Below, in pieces: positions 5,738-11,229 of a stretch of DNA of 11,229 nucleotides. The stretch's first letter is position 1. Every line of letters starts with the position of its first letter. The notes under the pieces were generated by a model. The model was not told the DNA's origin, ran no database searches, and saw nothing but the letters and a program-made list of their open reading frames with translations. The stretch is from CAYWBI01 sp964456445 (GTDB lineage Bacteria > Calditrichota > Calditrichia > Calditrichales > J004): assembly GCA_964456445.1 (NCBI GenBank), contig CAYWBI010000123.1:1-11229 (forward strand), written 5' to 3'. Position numbers and translations under genes: made by a program.

Positions 5738-7279
5738 CTATTCATAGCGTTCGCCATTATACCAACGGAAGCGGGTCAGCCCCCTATTGGTAGAGAGCCA
5801 GAGATAATCCCCCTGAACATCGATATGATTGATGCGGTTGTCAATCAATCCGTCTTCGGTGGTGTACAGGTACCAGTAGTCACGATCCGGATCGTATTTT
5901 AACAAACCCTTATCGGTGGCAAACCAAACAAAAAACTCCGTAACGGCAATATCGCTCACGGTATTAAACGGGTTGTTGTTAAAAAGCGGAAACGAACGTC
6001 CGGCATGTGTTTTTATATTATAAACACCAATGCCAAAGGCCCCGGAAAACCAAAGGCTGTCTTTGTTTATGGCCAGAGCGGAAATATAATTTGTACTGAT
6101 GGCAGTGGGCATTTTCAGCATGGCAATGGTTTCGTTCTGTTCATCATAGTCAAAAATACCGCGATCGCTGCCTAAGTAAACATGTGTGCCTTTTAATGTG
6201 ATTTTGGAGATAGGCACATCCAGCAATACCGAACGTTTCACCTGAGTGACGGACAGGGTTGTATCATCAATTTTAAAAATACCATTATCCGTGCCTACAA
6301 AAGTTTGTCCATCGTGTGATTTTATATCAAAAACTTTATAATCACCGAGAACGGTATATAATAAACTTTTCCAATCTTTACGGTATGGTTTGGCAAATAT
6401 CCCTTGTGATGTGCCAAGATAGATGGTGTTGTTTGACGACTGCTCAAGGACGTTGATCCTGTCGGAAAAAATGGCTGCGGAGGTATGTCCGGTCTTATAA
6501 TAATTCCAGATATTTTTTTTACTGTTCCAGCGGATGATTTCCGGCTGGGTTTCACTTTGTACCGGGCCGGCGATCCACATAGTGTTGTTTTTTATAAGAA
6601 CGTCGTTTACGGCCATATCGGACAGATAACGTCTTTTAAAGGTAGCATGCTGGTCAATCAGGTTTGCCCTGCCAATACCAAGACCGTTTGTTCCTATCCA
6701 AAGAAAATTGTTGATGTCCACAAGCCGATCGGTAATTTTAAAATTATTGCCATAGGGCCCAATGATGTTGCCGTCACTATACAGGCTGATATCCCGATTG
6801 GTAAAAAAATTGGGAAACGCGCTGATGGCGGGGCGGTTGTAGGGGGCAAACAACGCGTTTTTGTTTCTGCCCTCGGGCAAGGGCAAACGGTTTGGGGCAG
6901 GCATATCCATCTCTGATGACTGTTTCCAAAAACGGAACCCCGGATTATAAACATCCACCCCCATATCCGTACGTGCGTATAATTGGCTGCTATTAAGATC
7001 ATAGGCAAGGCGCAGGATTTTGTTGCTGCGCAGGCCCTGGCTTGTGGTCAGGGGATAAAGCCAGCGGTTGGAAAACAAATCAAAACGCAAAACGCCGCCG
7101 TTTCGCGTGCCAAAATAAATAACATCATACCCCATATCTATGGATGTGATATAATTTGCGCTGCCATAACTGATCCAGTCGTCTGGCCCGTAATGGGTAA
7201 AACGGTCAAATGATAATGTACTTACCGATTGTCCATAGAGTGCAAATGTCAATAATATGAATAATAAAAATATTTTCAT
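5738..7279 (-). CDS. Secreted beta-propeller (two-component-regulator propeller-like) protein
   Basis: This 513-residue protein begins with a signal peptide (MKIFLLFILLTFALYGQS), so it is exported. The mature part consists of repeated propeller blades with the W/Y-x-G-T-x-x-G-hydrophobic pattern, for example IYFGTRNGG (54-62), LWIGTNGLG (193-201), IYLGTSQGI (286-294), TFVGTDNGI (326-334), VYLGSDRGI (367-375), VWFATDKGL (451-459) and LWLSTNRGL (493-501). Such blades occur in the sensor parts of hybrid two-component systems, but here no transmembrane segment, kinase or sorting domain follows, so it is a free-standing propeller, perhaps ligand- or protein-binding. Its ATG overlaps the hflX stop by 4 nt (ATGA), indicating coupled translation. 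It is the last gene of the operon. Confidence 0.85.
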   Translation of the reverse strand: MKIFLLFILLTFALYGQSVSTLSFDRFTHYGPDDWISYGSANYITSIDMGYDVIYFGTRNGGVLRFDLFSNRWLYPLTTSQGLRSNKILRLAYDLNSSQLYARTDMGVDVYNPGFRFWKQSSEMDMPAPNRLPLPEGRNKNALFAPYNRPAISAFPNFFTNRDISLYSDGNIIGPYGNNFKITDRLVDINNFLWIGTNGLGIGRANLIDQHATFKRRYLSDMAVNDVLIKNNTMWIAGPVQSETQPEIIRWNSKKNIWNYYKTGHTSAAIFSDRINVLEQSSNNTIYLGTSQGIFAKPYRKDWKSLLYTVLGDYKVFDIKSHDGQTFVGTDNGIFKIDDTTLSVTQVKRSVLLDVPISKITLKGTHVYLGSDRGIFDYDEQNETIAMLKMPTAISTNYISALAINKDSLWFSGAFGIGVYNIKTHAGRSFPLFNNNPFNTVSDIAVTEFFVWFATDKGLLKYDPDRDYWYLYTTEDGLIDNRINHIDVQGDYLWLSTNRGLTRFRWYNGERYE

Positions 7280-8556
7280 GAGACAGTACCTAAAATTTGA
7301 CGGATTTTATACTCCTTGTCCACGTGAAATTTTATCTTAAAATAGATAAATTCTTCATCATGGGTTTTTTCCAAAAAGGTCGCGTAGGGGCGTAGTTGAT
7401 GCTCTTTAAAGCCCAGCGCATATTTCAGTTTGATATCCATTGTTTTATAAAAATGTTCAAAACGGTTTAGAAGCATCAATTTTAACCCCGAAATACCTAT
7501 ATGGCGCAAGGCAGAAACAAATACACCATCCGGATACTTTTGACGGATTTCGTTGACCCATGCGTCCTGTGTTATCAGATCGGTTTTATTAAAAACAAAA
7601 ATCATTTTGGAACCGTCGATATCAAGCTCGTTGAGCAGTGATTTTACAACCTGGATGTGATCTTCAAAATGTGGGTTGGAAGCGTCAATGATATGCAGCA
7701 GGGCGTCGGCCTCGCCTGCTTCCGCCAATGTGGAACGAAACGATGCAACCAGTTGGGTCGGCAGTTTACGGATAAAGCCGACGGTGTCGCTCAACAATAC
7801 CGTTGCGGAAGATGAAAGTTCACACCGTTTCACCTTGGTATCCAAAGTGGCAAACAATTTATCTTCGGTTAAAACTTCGGCATTGGTCAGCTGGTTCATA
7901 ATGGTCGATTTGCCGGCATTGGTATAGCCGACCAGCGCCACGCGGTACAAGCCATCGCGATGCAGACGGCGGGTTTTGTTTTGTTTGTCAATGCTTTTAA
8001 GCTTAGCCTTTAATTTGCTGATGCGTGTGCGGACCAACCGCCGGTCCGTTTCCAACTGAGTTTCGCCGGGCCCCTTGGTGCCAATGCCGCCAACCTGTCG
8101 GGAAAGGTGTTGCCACTGGCGGGTTAAGCGCGGCAAAAGGTAGTTTAGCTGGGCAAGTTCTACCTGTGTTTTGGCCTCGCTGCTTTGTGCATGGTTGGCA
8201 AAAATATCCAGGATCAGACCGGTGCGATCGATGACTTTTATACTAAAGGTTTTTTCAAGGTTACGCACCTGCGCAGGGCTTAGTTCATCATCAAAGATAA
8301 TTAACCGTATATCTTTCGATTCCACGGTTTCCTGTATGGTTTCAATTTTTCCCTTACCGACAAAATAAGCCGGGTCCGGTCTGTTGCGTTCCTGGGTAAT
8401 TATTTCGGTAACGGTTGCACCGGCTGTTCGCGCAAGCTCCTTAAGTTCCTGCAGATGTTCATCGGTTTGCCAGCGCGGTGTGCCCGCAGCATAGGTGGCC
8501 ACAATGATGGCCTTCTCTGTATCCGTGGATAACAGACGGTTGTTTTTTTCAATCAT
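7276..8556 (-). CDS. hflX: GTPase HflX
   Basis: HflX is a ribosome-associated GTPase that binds the 50S subunit and splits stalled or stress-inactivated 70S ribosomes. The 426-residue length is usual. The N-terminal HflX domain contains PAYFVGKGK (62-70), IIFDDELSPAQVRNLE (86-101) and DRTGLILDIFA (110-120). The linker motif GGIGTKGPGETQLETDRR is at 156-173. The GTPase motifs are G1 GYTNAGKST (210-218), G2 around T238 (ATLDT), G3 DTVGF (257-261), G4 NKTD (323-326) and G5 SAL (348-350), all intact. The start codon directly abuts the stop of the upstream vWA-like gene, and its stop overlaps the propeller start, so it depends on operon translation. Function in stress recovery is known for the family; the link with its neighbours is inference. 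Confidence 0.97.
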   Translation of the reverse strand: MIEKNNRLLSTDTEKAIIVATYAAGTPRWQTDEHLQELKELARTAGATVTEIITQERNRPDPAYFVGKGKIETIQETVESKDIRLIIFDDELSPAQVRNLEKTFSIKVIDRTGLILDIFANHAQSSEAKTQVELAQLNYLLPRLTRQWQHLSRQVGGIGTKGPGETQLETDRRLVRTRISKLKAKLKSIDKQNKTRRLHRDGLYRVALVGYTNAGKSTIMNQLTNAEVLTEDKLFATLDTKVKRCELSSSATVLLSDTVGFIRKLPTQLVASFRSTLAEAGEADALLHIIDASNPHFEDHIQVVKSLLNELDIDGSKMIFVFNKTDLITQDAWVNEIRQKYPDGVFVSALRHIGISGLKLMLLNRFEHFYKTMDIKLKYALGFKEHQLRPYATFLEKTHDEEFIYFKIKFHVDKEYKIRQILGTVS

Positions 8557-10563
8557 TTAAAACGGGCTTCCTTCAATTTTTTTTATAAGAAACATTTCAA
8601 GCGCAAGCAAAAGCAATACCAAAAGCACAAGATACAACCAAACCTCACGACCCGCATGGGCTTGCAGAATGGTTGATTTTATTGTAGCCGGCCCCGATAG
8701 CATTTGTCCTATTTGGTCTTTATTGACATAGGGCGGCATAAATTCCTTATTGGACACATTAACGGCCAGGGATTGTAAAATGGTATCATTGTGCATAAGA
8801 AAATAAAACCCCGGTTGATTGGCCACTCCGGCGTCAAATTCAATACGGCTTTTTACCGGGCGTGGTACAAGGGAAATGTGTCTTTTCTGCGGAGTAAGCA
8901 TTTGATACGTTTCACCAGCGGAAAAACCAACCGGTACAAAATGCAAGCGGTCGTAAATTTTCAATTGGGATGTTTTCTGTGTCCTACCCAGAGACGCAAT
9001 ATAAAAAAAACGGTAGAGAAGCGGTAAAAAAAGTGCATTCTCTGTTATATCGGTAGTTTGTTTGCTAAGCGCAGTGGTCAGGATAAAATAATTTTTTTCC
9101 CTTACGAAAACTCCGCTCCGGTTGGAAAGCCTGAGTAAAACATCAGAGACCGCGTTTAGTTTAAAATAGCTGTAAAATACCGGCGGTTCATTAAACTTGT
9201 TCCTGTCCAAAAAAACGGCCCCCCAAAAAGACGGGGCGTCCGACATGTTTATTGTGGCATAATCATTTCCGCTAAATTCCACTTTTGACCTTACTTTTAC
9301 GGGAAGCTTAAGCGCCCGGAAGACATTTTGAAATTTCTGCACCGATTGTCCGGCCTGCGGCATCAATAATACATGTCCGCCGTTTGATGTGTAGTTGTTG
9401 AGTTTACGGGCCAGCATGGCAGAAGGTGCATCGCCACGCATCACTATAAGTTGATATGCTGAAAAATTATACGAAGGCGCAGATGAAATATCGGCGCCGG
9501 TTATATTAAACAAGGAGTTTTTATTTAAAACGGCAAGCGCTGATGATAAGGCCTCGTTTCCCTTGGGGTGAATGAACAATAGGGATATTTTTTTGGGTAT
9601 GTTCAGTGTATAAAAATATTTGTTGTTTGCAGAAAGGTCATCTTCCTTTATTTGAAAGCGTATGTTGACAAACCCATTTTGTTGAGGGGTAAATGTCAAT
9701 GGAACCCGGACCTGCTTCCCGGCCGGGACCGAAACCGACTGAGTGCCCGCCCTCTGCTCTCCAATAAAAACATTGACCGCGGTTTCCGATGGTTTTTGCT
9801 CGCTATGATTGCTGATAAACACCGTAAAATTAAGCGGCCGTCCTTGCTCAAATATCTGATTCAGAACAGCAACGGAATCGATGGATAAATCGAGCAGTTG
9901 ACTGCTTTGTGACAAATTGATAAGATAGCGGTTTGCCTTCTGTAGGTTTTTATAACTGCTAATTCCGTTTCCGGTTTTGAACCTGAAATCACTTATTATA
10001 AAAAGGTCATTGGATATATTGGCAAAGCGCTCCATCAATGAGTCGGAAACAGCTAATGCGCTATTGGCTTTTACAACCCCGTAAGTGGATTTAAAGCGGG
10101 GCGCGTGATCCAAATCCTGAGCAGAGATTTTTATAGGTTCCGGTGAAACCATTTTTAAAATATATACCTTGTCCGTGGAGGTATAAGCGGAAAGAATTTT
10201 TGGCAGCAGTGCATTTGCCCGATCCATATAGGTTTGGGATGAAGCATAACTATCCATACTGTAAGAATCATCCAACAGGATAACAGCCGTTGATGGCGTC
10301 CCGGAAGAGGATCCGTTGGCCGTTGTTAAGGTAGGACGCGCAAAAGCCAATACTATAAATAAAATGATCAATGCCCGGACGATCAGTAAAAGTATTTGAT
10401 AAAGTTTAAGTTGGCGTACCGTATTGTTTTCCAGCATCTTCAAAAAACGGACGGCGCTAAATTTTATTTTCACATTTTTATTGCGGTTTAACAACTGAAT
10501 GATAAAGGGCAGCGACACAGCAATTAAAGCAGGCAGGATCAAGCTGTTTAAAAAATGGATCAT
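8557..10563 (-). CDS. Membrane protein with BatA N-terminal domain and vWA-like motif
   Basis: This 668-residue protein opens with two membrane helices (about 3-25 and 55-77) flanking LLNRNKNVKIKFSAVRFLKM, the pattern of the BatA/aerotolerance N-terminal domain. A von Willebrand A-like domain follows with a MIDAS start D98-D-S100-Y-S102. A long beta-rich periplasmic region (about 210-310, CARDB-like by appearance) leads to a region resembling a glutamine-amidotransferase-like fold at about 330-410. A final helix lies at about 642-662 (VWLYLVLLVLLLLALEMF). It is expected to sit in the inner membrane. BatA-like proteins usually accompany MoxR ATPases; none is in this window. It is the first gene of the operon, with a promoter 33-70 nt upstream. 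No strong ribosome binding site is visible before the ATG. Confidence 0.87.
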   Translation of the reverse strand: MIHFLNSLILPALIAVSLPFIIQLLNRNKNVKIKFSAVRFLKMLENNTVRQLKLYQILLLIVRALIILFIVLAFARPTLTTANGSSSGTPSTAVILLDDSYSMDSYASSQTYMDRANALLPKILSAYTSTDKVYILKMVSPEPIKISAQDLDHAPRFKSTYGVVKANSALAVSDSLMERFANISNDLFIISDFRFKTGNGISSYKNLQKANRYLINLSQSSQLLDLSIDSVAVLNQIFEQGRPLNFTVFISNHSEQKPSETAVNVFIGEQRAGTQSVSVPAGKQVRVPLTFTPQQNGFVNIRFQIKEDDLSANNKYFYTLNIPKKISLLFIHPKGNEALSSALAVLNKNSLFNITGADISSAPSYNFSAYQLIVMRGDAPSAMLARKLNNYTSNGGHVLLMPQAGQSVQKFQNVFRALKLPVKVRSKVEFSGNDYATINMSDAPSFWGAVFLDRNKFNEPPVFYSYFKLNAVSDVLLRLSNRSGVFVREKNYFILTTALSKQTTDITENALFLPLLYRFFYIASLGRTQKTSQLKIYDRLHFVPVGFSAGETYQMLTPQKRHISLVPRPVKSRIEFDAGVANQPGFYFLMHNDTILQSLAVNVSNKEFMPPYVNKDQIGQMLSGPATIKSTILQAHAGREVWLYLVLLVLLLLALEMFLIKKIEGSPF

Positions 10564-10602
10564 CTATAATAAATTCTCTTTTGTGATAATAGATGCTAAA
10601 AT

Positions 10603-10631
10603 ACTATAAACGGATAAATGGTAATTACCAA
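10603..10631 (-). promoter_or_regulatory. Sigma70-like promoter of vWA-hflX-propeller operon
   Basis: On the minus strand, TTGGTA (10631-10626) and TATAGT (10608-10603) are separated by exactly 17 nt, matching consensus at four and five of six positions. Transcription would begin near 10596, about 33 nt before the vWA-like gene's ATG. No other promoter-like pair was as good in this spacer. Confidence 0.5.
10619..10630. promoter_or_regulatory. 12-bp perfect palindrome overlapping the -35 region
   Basis: TGGTAATTACCA is a perfect palindrome covering most of the predicted -35 hexamer and the start of the spacer. A dimeric repressor bound here would block the promoter, so it is a candidate operator. 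A second inverted repeat, GGTTGA-AAA-TCAACC, lies directly upstream at 10632-10646. Confidence 0.4.
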
Positions 10632-10938
10632 GGTTGAAAATCAACCGCTGGGTTTTTTATCTTTTTATATTATCCACGATAAGTACTAGATGAACAACAT
10701 AATATCCGAATTGTTCAGCAAACAAATCTTTTGTGTGATAGTAAATCTGGATAATTTATGAATTTAATGGAATTATGGTGAAAACAGAAATTTTATATGG
10801 AAACAGTTTTTGGTTTTCAATTTGATTATTTGGGATTTCTTCTGAAATACATTTATGTTATCTTTAAAAACAAACACGGCCGTAGCAGGTAAGGACAGCC
10901 TTGAGAAATTGACAGATATTAGTCCCGCGGTTAAAAGT

Positions 10939-10961
10939 TAAAAAAGCGCGCTTTCTTTTTT
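10939..10961. terminator. Possible bidirectional terminator
   Basis: The 12-bp palindrome AAAGCGCGCTTT (10943-10954) is preceded by an A-tract and followed by CTTTTTT, so either direction of transcription would give a small GC hairpin followed by U residues. The stem is short and its loop must be opened from the palindrome, so efficiency is uncertain. CCCGC (10924-10928) and GCGGG (10973-10977) could pair outside it. Confidence 0.3.
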
Positions 10962-11040
10962 GAATTTGTTTTGCGGGGCCTAAGTACACCTTTTTATGGA
11001 ATAAATATAAACATCTAATGAATTTAAATACGGGAAATCA

Positions 11041-11229
11041 TTAGTGTCCGGTTAAAATGTCAAATATTAAAACCAAGCCCTTTGATGCTCAAGGCCAAAC
11101 GCCTGAACTAAAAGAGTGGGACTTGAAACAATCTTGGCTTTTGGCGAAATTTGTGTTTGAGTCCCGAGTACTCGGGACGAGTTAAATTTCGCCTGGGCTT
11201 TTTGTTACTTCCCCGCCTTCGCGGGGACA
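11041..11229 (+). mobile_element. Possible left end of an insertion sequence (partial)
   Basis: TTAGTGTCCGGTTAAAAT at 11041-11058 resembles, from memory, terminal inverted repeats of some DDE-transposase elements in Bacteroidota-like genomes. The following sequence is non-coding and rich in foldback structure, as often seen before a transposase start. The transposase and the other end would lie beyond the window, so this is only a suggestion. Confidence 0.3.
11143..11193. repeat. Large two-tier foldback (cruciform-like) sequence
   Basis: GTCCCGAGTACTCGGGAC (11161-11178) is a perfect 18-bp palindrome. It is enclosed by a 10-bp inverted repeat, GGCGAAATTT (11143-11152) with AAATTTCGCC (11184-11193). 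CTGGGCTTTTTG follows, giving a terminator-like T-tract on the + strand. A further hairpin, CCCCGC-CTTC-GCGGGG, lies at 11211-11226. Confidence 0.7.

Larger units (their letters stand above)
10632..11229. other. Gene-free stretch upstream of the operon
   Basis: No gene is supported in these about 600 bases; only short open frames occur, such as a 28-codon one at 10855-10941 without a ribosome binding site. It contains a small inverted repeat (10632-10646), a palindrome flanked by A and T tracts (10939-10961), and a foldback region with a possible insertion-sequence end at the right edge. Confidence 0.55.

Noticed and set aside
6485..6916. 143-codon open frame on the + strand inside the propeller gene
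   Set aside because: It is antisense to a clear signal-peptide-bearing propeller protein and has no recognisable domain.
10632..10656. Terminator on the + strand (GGTTGA-AAA-TCAACC then T-run)
   Set aside because: Six bases separate the stem from the T-run and no + strand gene precedes it.
10855..10941. 28-codon open frame
   Set aside because: There is no ribosome binding site, it is very short, and nothing resembles a known small protein.
11115..11130. CRISPR-repeat-like GTGGGACTTGAAAC
   Set aside because: Only one copy is present, with no spacer-repeat periodicity.

Overview
The window joins two kinds of DNA. Positions 1 to about 5700 are visibly AT-rich and hold short accessory genes, all on the + strand. 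They are separated by structured non-coding stretches, some of which look like integron attC recombination sites. Positions 5738-10563 hold a tightly packed, more GC-balanced minus-strand operon of ordinary chromosomal character. The operon (BatA-like N-terminal domain protein with a vWA-like motif, HflX, secreted beta-propeller protein) suggests a Gram-negative bacterium of the Bacteroidota/Ignavibacteria/Calditrichota (FCB) type. That placement is inferred from gene content and is not proven.

Left region. At 53-1734 three closely spaced genes form a probable operon: an unrecognised 158-aa protein, a class III nucleotide cyclase with an unusual active site and an extra C-terminal domain, and a 48-aa zinc-ribbon protein. 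A convincing attC-like hairpin follows (1741-1839) with R''-like AGCTAAC and R'-like GTTAGAC ends. Next come a HEPN-like protein (1861-2451), a degenerate attC-like left half, and a full-length class II Fic AMP-transferase gene (2798-3856). Fic is preceded by three regularly spaced 9-bp repeats. A small protein/nucleotidyltransferase pair overlapping by 68 nt lies at 4049-4643 and resembles toxin-antitoxin modules. A second attC-like half (4682-4833) and a second about 100-nt attC-like hairpin (4971-5070) come before a broken alpha/beta-hydrolase gene (5127-5645). The whole resembles a decayed cassette array or accessory island rich in signalling and toxin-like genes. No integrase or attI is visible, so an integron origin is inference.

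Right region. The minus-strand operon reads from 10563 down to 5738. Its genes abut or overlap by 4 nt, implying translational coupling. A good sigma70-like promoter with a 12-bp palindrome lies just upstream (10603-10631). The remaining 10632-11229 has no supported gene. It contains a palindrome with flanking A/T tracts and, at the right edge, a large foldback sequence and a sequence resembling an insertion-sequence end.

Functionally, the cyclase operon could be a nucleotide second-messenger system, possibly defensive. HEPN, Fic and the nucleotidyltransferase pair are typical toxin or conflict proteins. The right-hand operon links a membrane-anchored vWA-like protein, a ribosome-splitting GTPase and a secreted propeller; this linkage may reflect lineage-specific synteny more than a shared pathway.
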